Shown one piece after another: positions 38,101 to 49,106 of a stretch of 64,000 nucleotides of DNA. The stretch lies in contig OX419758.1 of NCBI GenBank assembly GCA_948567375.1, positions 12,591,001 through 12,655,000 on the forward strand. Reading direction: 5' to 3'. A model generated the notes under the pieces. It saw only the letters and a program-made list of their open reading frames with translations, was not told where the DNA came from and ran no database searches. This stretch comes from Lunularia cruciata. Lineage: Eukaryota; Streptophyta; Marchantiopsida; Lunulariales; Lunulariaceae. Position numbers and translations under genes: made by a program. The stretch's first letter is position 1, and each line of letters opens with the position of its first letter.

Positions 38101-38864
38101 ATTCCAAACAGGCAAGCATCGGATTTTCTCCCTTCTTTCTCAATTTTGGCCAAGATCCACTTGTTCCAGATTCTCTTCTTGCTCCCCTTCCCTCTCAAGT
38201 TCCTCATACTTCCACATTCTTGACCACTATATCCCAATCTCTCCAACAAGCAAAGTCTCACCTTCTTGTTGCTCAGAATTGCCAAAAACAATATGCGGAG
38301 CACCATTGTTGTGATCTCACCTTTGAAGTTGGTGATAAAGTCATGCTCTCCTCTAGTAACCTCCCTCTCCCACTTGATACCCAAGTTTGTAAACTTGCTC
38401 CTAATTGGATAGGACCCTTTGATATCACCCACATTGTCTCTCCTGTTGCTTATCGACTTGCCTTGCCTTGTCACATGCGTATCCATCCTGTCTTTCATGT
38501 TTCCAAGTTGAAACCCTTTGTTCCTAACCCCTCTTCCTTTTCTTCTCGAGTCCAACCTCCTCCTCTGCCTGTCCCTATCAATGATCATAAGGAGTACAAA
38601 GTTGATCGTATCCTTGCACATCATCATATTCAACGAGGCCGTCGCCAACATACAGAGTACAAGGTACTTTGGAAAGGGTATCCCCTTCATGATGCCACAT
38701 GGGAACCTCTTTCCCACCTCCAAAATGCACATATGGTCATCCAGGAATTTGAAGCTTCACTGGCAATGAGGACGTCACCAACTAGCGGCGGGGGAATATG
38801 TAACAATATGGAGTTTAGCAACAAATTTAGTCGGGCTTACAAAGTAGAGAATAAGACAAAATAG
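35154..38864 (+). pseudogene. Gypsy-1 pol (protease, RT, RNase H, integrase, chromodomain), broken
   Basis: Domains in order: protease with DSG at 35293-35301; RT at about 35900-36730 (FLDD catalytic motif intact near 36460); RNase H about 36890-37200; integrase with its HHCC zinc domain about 37480-37640 and DDE core to about 38010; and a C-terminal chromodomain ([27 protein letters not shown]) about 38600-38720. One base is missing near 36336 relative to Gypsy-2, shifting the frame inside RT. Stops occur at sites such as AATTTC-TGA (CGA in Gypsy-2) and GCT-TGA-GAT. The reading frame crosses the polypurine tract and ends inside the 3' LTR (stop 38862-38864). Confidence 0.93.
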
Positions 38865-39217
38865 CATAGAATATTCTAGAAGTATCTAAGAAGCTTCTTG
38901 GGAAGGTTCCCAACTAGTTAACTTACGCCCTAAGCAGGTAGCTTCTAGAAGCTTCTAGAAGCTTCTAACTAGCTTAGCTTGCACTCCAAGTAGGCGGCTT
39001 CTAGAAGGAAGCTTCTTGAGAAGCTTCCTGGTTAACTTGGCTTGCACTCCAAGAAAGCGGCTCAAGGAAGCTTCTTGAGAAGCTTCATGGGTCTTGTATG
39101 CTATCTATAAATACCAAAGCCAAAGCTCATGCTAGGCATTTGGAGTTTTCTCTCATTCAAGTGTCCCAATGTGAGGTTCCATTCTCCTATTTCTCTCCTT
39201 GGTTTTGGTCTTTTACA
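38799..39217 (+). repeat. Gypsy-1 3' LTR
   Basis: 419 bp, TG...CA. Nearly identical to the 5' LTR; changes include G/T in the AAAkTTAG phrase, C/T in GAAGyTTCTTGGG, G/A in AAAGCCrAAGC and two near the end. A 4-bp deletion brings the heat-shock units into a five-member array at 38942-38966 (TTCTAGAAGCTTCTAGAAGC then TTC). The TATA box is at 39106-39113. Confidence 0.93.
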
Positions 39218-39641
39218 ATGTCAGTGAGCTACACCTTTAGATTAGTTACATAAATTGGTTACACGTCAATTCTTGTTCTATTTGGTTGGTCAAACAAGTT
39301 TGAGCAGAGGTAATCTTTGACAAATCCTCTTATAGGAAGCTCAAAAGAGCATGGGTGAGGTACCATTGGAGAGCTCTTAACAAGATAAATAAGGAGGAGA
39401 AGGAAACATCTTTTCACTTGAAGGGGGTTTTAAAAAAAATTATTTGAGGTCTAATTCATCCATTTAGGCCTCCAAAATTGGCTCTAAAGTTTTCAAGGTG
39501 TTTTCAACCTCTACTATTAGTGGAAGTACTCTTTTGGTGACATCTTTATCTGATCTACTTAGAGCATCATATATAATATCCCTAAAAATATTAACAACCA
39601 ATTTCCATCTCTAGATAATTTGTCTAGCTAATGGTATTACA

Positions 39642-39919
39642 AATCTCTCTCCTTTTAAGATGCAATGTCCTTGCTGCAAAGTTATTGCTCAAAAGTTTAG
39701 GATTGCACTAAGATTAGCACTAACACTAAGATTGCACTAACACTAATGCATTGGTCAAGTTAGCTTTGGGCTTCCATGTTGCCTCATACAATGGGTACAC
39801 GTTGCACTATACAAGATGTTTCACACGTGGATGATGGATACCACAAATGCATTTTTGAAGAATATGTTTGACTTCATATCCTCACTGTCATCAATGAGTG
39901 TTAGACAAGGTTGGGCTTC
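39642..39919. other. Spacer between LTR A2 and element C
   Basis: About 280 bp with no motif I recognise, apart from a short duplicated phrase (GATTGCACTAA, GCACTAACACTAA). It probably holds the 3' noncoding end of minus-strand element C, but no LTR end is visible. Confidence 0.35.
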
Positions 39920-42798
39920 TTATATGGAAGGAAAGTGGTTTAGTTGAGATGCATATCTATGTAACAAGGAAAAATGAAACACTAGATAGATCTTCATGTG
40001 TGGCAATAGCTCAAGGTGATAAGCCATTATGCCAATTCTATGAATGATAAGAAAAGGGGCCAATAAAATGAGGTATGAGCTTATGAGGGCCAGCTGATAT
40101 AAGGCTTGTTGTAGACGTCCACACTTGATTTGCAATGTTGAACTCCATATGCCTATCATATACATCAACATATTGTTTCTATTGATTTTGGACTATTTGC
40201 AACTTGTGCTTGGCATTCTCGACACCATGATCAATTCTAAAAACAAAAGTGTTGATAACATCAATCTTCTTATCCATTGAGCAGATCTTTACCAAGCTCA
40301 AAGGTTTAAAAGGGTGTTCTCTATACACGAGGAAGAATAGTGTGACATGTGTAGATGTAGTTACTAAATTGTTGTAGGTAAATTCTACTAGTGGAAGTAA
40401 GATGTCTCACTATTCTTGCTCCTCAAAGGTGAAGCTCCATAGCATGTCCTCAATAGTGTGATTGGCCTGCTCAATTTTTCCATTGGTTTGTGGATGGTAT
40501 GTCATGGACATGGCAAGTTTGGTTTTGAAGACACCAAAAAGTGTTCTCCAAAACAAACGAATGAATTGAGTGCCTTGGTTAGTGATGAGCACTTGAGATA
40601 GGTCATGACGAGAAAGGATCATAGCAAAGAACAATTGAGCTAATTGTGGAGCAATCACATCCTTGGTCATAGGACATATATGAATCATTTTTTTGAATCA
40701 GTTTACAAAGACTATAATGGAATCAAAACTTGAGGTGATCTTGGGCAATTCATAAACCAGATCCATTTTGAATTGCTCCTAATGTTATGTAGGAGTAGCA
40801 AGGAGATGAAGGAGTCCTATAGGATTCTGATTAGAGACTTTATTTTTCTACCAAAGTAGGCAACTTCAACTCCATCGCATTGTTGTTCATCTTGGGCCAA
40901 TAGTAATAGCATTTGATTGCATCTAAGGTCTTGTCCACTCCAATGTGACTTACAATGGAAAAATCATGACATTTTGCTAGGATGGTGGTTTGTAGGTTTG
41001 GATAGTCCGAGATCCATAATTTTCCATCATGAAAGGTGAGTCCTTGGGTCACGCCTTTGGATGCGTAAGCTCTTACAATCTATGGGTCAGTCCTTGAAGT
41101 AGTACAAAGCCTTGGCCAAAAATCTGGATTCATCTTGGCTATTAAAACCAAATTGTTCACCGTATGCATTTGGGTGAATGCATCTATAAGTTGCTTCTTC
41201 CCTTCTATATATGTGATCATCATGTTGAACCATTATCTCCACTCTATCCAATAAATCTGTTGATGATATAGATCTCTCTATGTCTCAAGGTAGACTATTG
41301 GTTTGTAGTCTATCTCCACTACAATGCCTTCTTGCCAAGATAGTGGTTCCAATGCTTGGTTGCAAAGACAATAGCCAACTCTTCTTGTTTGATGGTTTGA
41401 TAGTTGTGCTCTTTTAGAACTAGCTTTTGAGAGAATATGCAACTAGGTGTCATTTGTCACTCTATTCTTGTTCTAGAATTGTTTTTATTGTAATGTTTGA
41501 TGCATCTATAGCCAGATTGATTGGACATATTAGGTCATATCACTCCAAGAGTGGTGCATGTAGTAATGCATCTTTCAATTCCCAAAAGGCCAATTCTTGT
41601 GTCGTTCTCCACATCCACTTCTTTCTCTTGCCAAGTAGTGTTATTAAGAGTTATGCAACGTTGAAGAAGTCCTTGACAAATTGATGATAACATCATCAAT
41701 CCCAAGAAACTCTTGAGTTGAGTTTGATCTTTTGGACCACCCTATTCTAAATGACATCTATTTTATCTATTAAAAATTATATATCTTCTTCTCTTACTCT
41801 ATGCTCCAAGTAATCTACTTCATACTTGCCAAATTCACAATTTGAGGTTTTGGCATACAATTGGTTTTGTCATTGCCTTTAGAGGACTTCTTGTAGATAT
41901 TGATTGTGCTCCTTCATTGTCCTATTGAAGACTAAGATGTCATCAAGGAAAATAATAACAAACTTATCCAAGTATGGACAAACTATGTCATTTATTAAAC
42001 TCATGAAAGTGGTTGGTGCATTGTTGAGGCCAAATGACATCACTAGGTACTCTTGTTACCATACCTTTTCTGGAAGGCAATTTTGTGTGTGTCTTACTCT
42101 CTGATCTTGATTTGGTTATAAGTACTCAATAGATCAAGTTTGGTGAAATATTTTGCTTTGTTGAGTTGATGAAACAAGTCATCCATGGAAGGCAATAGGT
42201 ATTTGTTATTCATCATTTTTTGTTCTTTTAGGCCCTAATACTCAATGAATATTCACATTGTACTATCCTTCTTCTTCATAAATAAGACAAAAGCTTCATA
42301 TGGTTATATAATGGGGTGGATAAACACTTTGTGCAACATAGCCTTGATTTGAGCATTCCTCCAACTCATGAAGAGATAGTCAATATGGGGCCTTACAAGG
42401 AGGTGTCTTCCCAAGAAATATCTCTATTTTATAATCTACTCTCCTTGTTGGTGATAATCTTGAGGATAAATCATATGGAAAGATATCTTGAAACTCATTG
42501 ACCACATCTTTCAAATTCTTAGGAATTTTTCCATTGAGTTGTGCACTCTAGACTTCTCTTACTAGATCTAGGAAGCACCTATTTGTCTTACCAATAGTTT
42601 TTATCCCTTTGAAATAGAGAGGTAGTTCTTGCCTTTGTGATCTTTCCCTATCTCTAATTCTATTGGTTAGTTCTCACTATTTTCTTTCTCCAATCTATTT
42701 TGGTATTCTATTGTTTCATCTATAACATGCCTAAGATCACATCATAATGAGCTAAACATCTAACTTGTCACTCAATTTCTTCTTGATACTCTCCTATA
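39920..42798 (-). pseudogene. Element C pol remnant (3' half, minus strand)
   Basis: Read leftwards from 42798: the tail of an aspartic protease (AHYDVILGML and KIDW); RT at about 42330-41700 (MNNKYLLPSMDDLFHQL, KYFTKLDLLS, MSFGLNNAPTTF and FLDDILVFNR); RNase H about 41560-41280; integrase zinc domain at 41052-40840 (SHIGVDKTLDAIK with YYYWPKM); integrase core at 40688-40410 (ITNQGTQF, SMTYHPQTNGK); and a C-terminal part at 40171-39920 (YHLELLPHMKIYLVFHFSLLH). Stops and indels throughout. The protease is cut at 42798/42799 and continues at 52159 across the element-B insertion. Confidence 0.85.
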
Positions 42799-42803
42799 GA
42801 GAG

Positions 42804-43002
42804 TGTGGTACTCACATTTTATTTTGTTTTTGATGAGTTTTGAAGAAGTGTATTGGTGAAGCTAAATTGAGGCTAAAGATGCAACCAAGAAGAACTACTT
42901 TGTTATTTTACTTCATATTTGACCATTTTTTACCAATATCTCTAGGAGAACAAATGAATACTTACTGATTACCACAAAAGTGATACTTGCTAGGTTGTCA
43001 CA
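42804..43002 (+). repeat. Element B 5' LTR (LTR-B1)
   Basis: 199 bp with TG...CA ends. Immediately after it, TTTTTGGCACTGTTGTCGGGGA at about 43006-43027 resembles the primer-site region of Tat/Athila elements (TTTGGCGCCGTTGCCGGGGA). Other family-B LTR sequences lie at 51962-52158 and 53760-55910. Confidence 0.85.
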
Positions 43003-43679
43003 TGATTTTTGGCACTGTTGTCGGGGATACAAATCTTGGGAGTGGAAGAATACAAAGCCAAATCATAAGCTGATCATCCAACAAACATGGATTTCTACAT
43101 TGAGAGAACCACGTGAAGAAGAAGAACAATAGAAGAGCCAATGCACTAGCAAAGAATCTAAGGAGGCATTGGACCTACAACTTCTTCACAAAGTTCAAGA
43201 AGCCTTGAGAGAACTCAAACAAAAGAAACAAGTAGTCAGGTCGCAAGGCTACTTCACTTCCTCTCAACCCAAGAGAAAGAAAGATGTAAATGGACAAATA
43301 TATTTGTTGTGACATAACACACCAACTTCCTCAAAAACTATGAAGTGAGTTGGTTATTTAAAAGAATTTATTTGTGAAAGGACAATAGGAATCTTGACTA
43401 ATTCTTACACAAAATTCCCCAAATAGTTCAAAGGGATCTTGTAGATCAATTTGATGATATTGACCATCTTCTTCCACCTTGGGTTGAAGTTGACATACTC
43501 TCAAAAGAACTTATTGACAAAGGCCCAATGTTGTATTTAGTACCTTGGAACCAATTCCAAGGTACTAAATTGTGTGTCAAATTCAACTACGTTGAATCTG
43601 AAGCATAATCACCGGCCAATATCTTGGGTCAATAAAGTTTGGCACCACCATAGCCTACTCATCAGACTTACAACATGAC

Positions 43680-44580
43680 TTCTTTCCCCGTCACCAAACA
43701 AGCATATTAGAAGTATAAGGGGATGGAATGTGATGAAGACCCTGATGGGTTCAGCAAGGAGTTTAAAGTGATTTCCTTTGCCAACAAGGAACACAACTTT
43801 GCTAATTGGTTGCATATTTTCCCAAATTTGCTCTAAAAGAAAGCCAAGAGCTAGTATACCCATGTAACCCCAAAGCCAACCAACCAACTTAACTGACTTG
43901 TGGGATAACTTCCTAACAATTCCAAGAAGTCAATTATGACACAATTGTGTTCATGACACTCAATCATTTAGACCGGGGTAAGAACAAGAAGTTGAGAGAT
44001 TACACCAAAAAATTCATGGCTTTATTGAACTGAGTACCAAAGAAATTTGATATGGTGGGATACTCTTATGCCCAAGCTATTACCTGGTTCCTTTGTGGTT
44101 TGTCACCAAAAATTTGGATCAAAGACCCTAAACCTAGAAAAGTGGAGAGGAGTATAACTTCTTGGGACAAAGTACCCAAACATGTTGCCAGATATGAGGT
44201 GGCCCACTCTCATTCATATAGCAATAGAAGAAACTCGGTGATGAAAGGCAAGAAGCCAAGACAAAGGGCTTCTCACAACACCTCCTCTTCTTGGGAAGAG
44301 TCCTCCACGTTGTCTAGTTCTTCTTTGGAATCCAAAGAAGATGTAAAACCAAGGAGAAATAAAAGGCAAGGAGGGAAGAAAGCATCAACCCTGCTAGCTA
44401 AAAATGCAAATAAAATAGACACCAAGTTGGAGACTTTGATTAAAGAGTTTGCAGACTTCAAGAGTGAAATGATTGGGGCAAAGGATAGAAGAAAAATCTA
44501 TTCATTTGGAAGACCAAATGTGTGGTGTATTGCATGTGGAAAGTACAATCATGCTAACACATAATGCTTGACAAGAAGTA
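43680..44580 (+). pseudogene. Element B gag remnant
   Basis: The last part is open from 44052 to 44564 and ends with CIACGKYNHANT, a stop, and CLT. This is a gag CCHC zinc knuckle (C-x2-C-x4-H-x4-C) with a stop just before the last Cys. A basic, Ser-rich linker (about 44200-44400) precedes it. The upstream capsid part is scattered over several frames. No function remains. Confidence 0.65.
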
Positions 44581-45479
44581 GATTTCTAGTGCAGAAAATC
44601 AATGGGGTTCCAAGTTGGGGCCAAAATGAGGAAGAATAGGCAATGTATTGGACTCAAGAGATACAACCTCATGCAAGCATATTGTACCAAGGTCTGAGGT
44701 ATGGACCAAGGGAGTACAATAGCAATACTCCCCAACAAAGAATGCCAATGGTCACCCAAAATAGGCCTCAAAATATTGCACCAGGTGCATGCTACAATGT
44801 AGCTCCATGTGCCATTAGTCTCCTAATTGTCCCAAGCCAAGGTGATAGATCAGGTATGTTCCACCTTGTGGAAACTGTAAAAGTTCAAGGCATGTTGGAA
44901 ATCAGTGCCCCCAATCACCCAACCCAAAGCCTCTCGTGAAGTATGTACAGACCCCGGCTGAGAGAGGCATGCTATAGTCAAATGGGGACGCTATGGTGAA
45001 TTGTATAACTCTTGAGGAAGAGAGACCTCAAGAAGGAAGTCCAGCACTAGAAGGGAAATGGCTGGATGTTGATGTGTTGAGAGTTGAAACACGCTCAAGG
45101 ATGAAGAAGTGTGATCCAGAAGAAGTAAGCACTTCTTCTTCAACCTCAAGAAAGGCAAAGTGACGTAAGCCTAAAGCAATCCTATTGGCTAAAGCCAAGG
45201 CCAAAATATTACAAAAGGAAATTCAAGAGGCAATGTAGAGAAATCGGAGATAAGTTTAGAGAAGGATCCAAAGATGAAACCTCCTTTCTTTGCAGCGTAC
45301 ATCCAATCCAAAGTAGAGGATCTGATTGAAGCTAAGGTGGGTAAAAATTGAAGTACCTTGGGTCCAGACCACCAATTCTATGGTCACCATTTTGAAGAGA
45401 TCTGAAGTAAGGTCAGAATAGGGTGAGACCTCAAACCCAAAGATGAAGGACATGAAAATGGGAGGAGTACCACAATAAA

Positions 45480-48400
45480 ATATTGTGGCAGATTTGGCAT
45501 CCATACAAGTCAATGTGATATTTAAGCAATTGTGGGAGGACAACAAGATATACAAGAAGCAGTTGAGTTTGGCCCTCAAGAAAGTAAGGGCGATGACCAA
45601 GAAAAATTTACTTGCCATATTCATATTGAACAAGAAGCTTTAGGATCTCTTGAAGTAGATGTTGAGATTGAGGGTTGCATGATCATATTGGTATCCATTA
45701 TGATTTGGATTTTAGTGTGAATATCATGACAAAAGATATTGCACATCAATTAAGGTATCACACATTTGATCCCACACCCTAAATTTTGAAATTTATGGAT
45801 CAGACAAGGAGACTACCTTTAAGCTTGTTGTCTAGAATAATCACAATCATTGGAGGAGTGCTCTTCAAATTGAATTACATTGTGTTGAAACCAATGACCA
45901 AAATTGGTTACCCACTATGGATTGGAAGACCCCGGTTATGCAATGCTCAAGTTGTTGTGGATTAGCACCAGCAAATGTTGAGGTTCAAGGATATCTCATC
46001 CAAAGACCAAAAGCATATGACAGTGAGTTGGACAAAGGTTCCACACTTTAGTCAAATGACTTTGTCAGAAGATGAAGACAAATCCAAAGAATCATCATCT
46101 TTGTCTTTCAATGACTCAAATGAAGAAGTCCAAGTCAATTACTTGGAATGCTAAGAGGAGGAGGTCAAAGATGAAGACTTATATTACTTCATCTTGGGTA
46201 ATAATGATTTGGAGGAAGGGAGGAGTCTGAACTCCAACCGACTTGGGTTGAGCCAAGTCAGCCATGTTAAAGGAGTCATCAACCCCAATGACTGTCAAGA
46301 TGTAGTCTTGGACAAAGGCACAATTTTCAAAATATCCAAGGCAATCACTTCAAACAAGTTGGCAAGATTCAATGCCTTGTTTATTGAGTACCATGATGTA
46401 TTTTCCTGGTATTGATCCAATGTCGGGTATTCCTAAACAATTTGGGGAACATCGGGTTGATCTTGTTGATGATGCAATTCCAGTTTGGCAGAGATAATAT
46501 CATCTCAACCTGAAGTACTTACTTTTAGTGAAAGATGAAATTTACAAGTACTTAAGGGTTGGAATAATTTTTCCAACCTTGAGCAATGAATGGGTTTCTC
46601 CCATTATCATTATTCCAAAGAAGAATACGGGGAAGATTTGAGTGTGTCAAGATTTCTGCAAATTAAATGCAATCACAAGGAGGGACCATCATCCTTTGCC
46701 TTTTACAGATACTATCTTGGACCAAGTAGCTAATCATCCTTGTTATAATTTTCTCAATGGATTTTCAAGCTGTAATCAAGTATCTATTTGAGAAGAAGAA
46801 AAGGATAAGCCCATATTCACTAGCAATTGGAGCACATTTATATAAAATCAAGTGCCCTTTGGGTTGTGTAATGCTCTTGCTACTTTCCAACAGATGATGA
46901 ATGCAATTTTTAAAGATTTTTTGTCCAAGTTTGTGGAATTTTTCATTGATGATTTTTGCGTGTTTGGCCAAAGAGAGGTACATTTGGATTACCTTTGCCA
47001 AAATTTTGAAGCTGGTATCATGTTACCAGCTTGTCATTACCCAAAGAAATGCTTCTTTGCCATGAAAGAATGAATTCTTTTAGGTCATTGGATCTCAAGC
47101 CAAGGTATTGAAGTCAACGTCAAGAAGGTGAAAGTAATCTTAGCTTTGGAATCTCCTCAAATTATTTGGGAGCCAAGAGCCTTCTTGGGACATGTGAGAT
47201 ACTACAAATGCTTTGTGTCTAAGTATGTGATTCTAGATGAACCTTTGACAAAGCTTCTAAAGAAGTCCAAAGACTATTTTGTGGTAAGCAAAACAAGAAG
47301 AAGCTTTCTAGGTATTGAAAAAGAAACTAGTGGAAGCACCAATTATGAGGGCTCCAAATTAGGATGTCCCTTTTCATGTGTATATGGATACTTTTTCCAT
47401 GGAAATTGGAGTAGTCATGAGTTAGAAGGATGAGAAGAAGAAAGACTATCCAATTTATTACACCAATTGACAACCTTTAGTTGCAAAAAAGAACTATTTG
47501 ATGACTAAAAGATAAGCACTTTGAATGGTTTATGCTTGCAAGAAGTTTTGCCACTACTTTTTGGGATACTAGTTTGTCTTCCATGTGGACCATTATGCAC
47601 TACAATATTTGGTGAAGAAGGCCAATTTGTCCAGGAAAATTGCATGATGAATCTTGTTATGACAAGAATTCACAAGTGAGGAAGGAAGCTTTGCATTTCA
47701 AATGCAGACTTCTTGTGAGTTATGTGGCAAAATATCACTATCTGCATACTTGCCAATGTCCTAAGTGATTGGACCAAGACCAGAGTGCATTCTCCCTTAG
47801 GAAAATGGGACCATACCAATTGAAGCACAACATTTTGCTTAAGATGGGTGAAGACAAAGTACTTTGGAGAGAGGATATCAAGTAGGAGGAGTAATAAAGT
47901 CTTTACACTCAAAAGCATTGGGAGTACACTATGCCCTAAAGAAGATAGTAAAGAAAATTCTTGCAATGGTGTACTGGTGGCCTATGATGTATGAGGATAC
48001 ACAAGCCCATATCTAAAGTTGTGATGCCTATCAAAGAAGAAGGAACGCCTAGTCTACTTCCTATGGGCCTTTGAGAACAATTTTACCATTGGCTCTATTT
48101 GAGAAATGGAGAATTGATTTTGTGTGTCCAATTTGACAGATGACCCAACTCACAAGGAAGAGACACATTTTAGTATGCACAGACTATGCTACTAAAGTAG
48201 TTGAGGCTAAAGCAACTTAGAGAGATGATGCAACTATAGCCAAATTTTTCTTTTGCAACATTATTTCTTTTTATGAATGTCCTCTGGAATTGGTTTAAGA
48301 CCAAGAGACTCATTTTTTGAACTCAATTATGGAAGCATTAACCAAGTACTTCCAAATAAAACATCAAAAGATGACTCCTTACAACCCAAAAGCTAATGGA

Positions 48401-48700
48401 CTAACAAAAAGGCAAATGGGTTGTGTAAAATTTTGAATAAAGTGACTATCAATTATACCTATGATTGGGATAAAAAGCTACCTGTAGCTTTGTGGGCATA
48501 TAGAACCACCAAAAATTTTACAACCAAGCAAACTCCATATTTCTTGACATATGGATTGCATCCCATACTACCAATTGAATTTTCTACCAGCATATTATAT
48601 CTTTTGCAAGGAATGATTGTCAAAGGAAGAAAGTCAAGATCTTTGGATATAGCAATTGATGTGGTTAAAAGAGAAAATAGTTGATCCAATGCAAACCATA
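45480..48700 (+). pseudogene. Element B pol remnant (protease, RT, RNase H, integrase)
   Basis: Protease-region phrases lie at about 45900-45960 (WIGRPRLCNAQVVVD). RT spans about 46500-47280 (GIIFPTLSNEWVSPI, MPFGLCNALATFQQMM and FFIDDFCVFG). The catalytic FIDD followed by FCVFG is the Athila/Tat style (FMDDFSVFG). Integrase spans about 47920-48600 (HILVCTDYATKVVEA, KMTPYNPKANGL, LPVALWAYRTTK and PYFLTYG). Stops and frameshifts occur throughout. No chromodomain follows, as expected outside the chromovirus branch. Confidence 0.82.
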
Positions 48701-49106
48701 AAGAGATACAAGCTCAGCAAAAAGTCAGGCATGAAAAGTAAATCAAGCATGTTGTTGTGTTGGAGTGCAATTTGGTGTTGTTGTATGACAATTGCCAATA
48801 TTTTTTCCAGCCAAGTTGCACCTATGGATAGGACTATATTGAGCCATGCACATCTATGACAATGGCTCTGTTCAACTTGCAAACTTGGATGGAAATCTTT
48901 TTGCCACTCAAGTGAATGGATGGAGAGTCCAAAAATATTGGACCATTGTCTTACTTTACTTTTCTCTCTCTACAAACACATAGGGTGCCTAGTTATGTAG
49001 CCTATAGATCAAAGGTTAGAGGTAAACCTATCTTTACTATTTTGAGTGCGCATGTATCCCAACTAAAAGAACTCTTCACTCTAGGTTTTGGTATTCTAGC
49101 TATTGG

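Larger units (their letters stand above)
33580..39217 (+). mobile_element. Gypsy-1, complete but dead chromovirus LTR retrotransposon
   Basis: A 5638-bp element with LTRs at 33580-34002 and 38799-39217, each TG...CA. A perfect 5-bp target duplication ATGTC lies at 33575-33579 and 39218-39222. A tRNA-iMet-type primer site follows the 5' LTR and the polypurine tract GCGGCGGGGGAA (38785-38796) precedes the 3' LTR. The LTRs differ at roughly six or seven positions plus a 4-bp indel. Gag and pol are in the same arrangement as in Gypsy-2 but carry many stops, mostly at former CG sites, and a frameshift in RT. It is inserted into the family-A LTR A2. Confidence 0.95.
33405..39641 (+). mobile_element. 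Family-A solo LTR, copy A2, split by Gypsy-1
   Basis: The LTR begins TGTAATGTTCTAAGG at 33405 and ends CTAATGGTATTACA at 39641. Its two parts (33405-33579 and 39223-39641, about 594 bp together) are separated by the Gypsy-1 insertion with its duplicated ATGTC. The flanking pentamers are ATTCT (33400-33404) and AATCT (39642-39646), a 4-of-5 match consistent with an old target duplication. It separates element D on the left from element C on the right. Confidence 0.78.

Noticed and set aside
37827-38732. 301-codon open frame on the minus strand
   Set aside because: It is the antisense of the integrase and chromodomain of Gypsy-1; the matching antisense frames in Gypsy-2 (63111-63590, 63747-63974) show it is a shadow.
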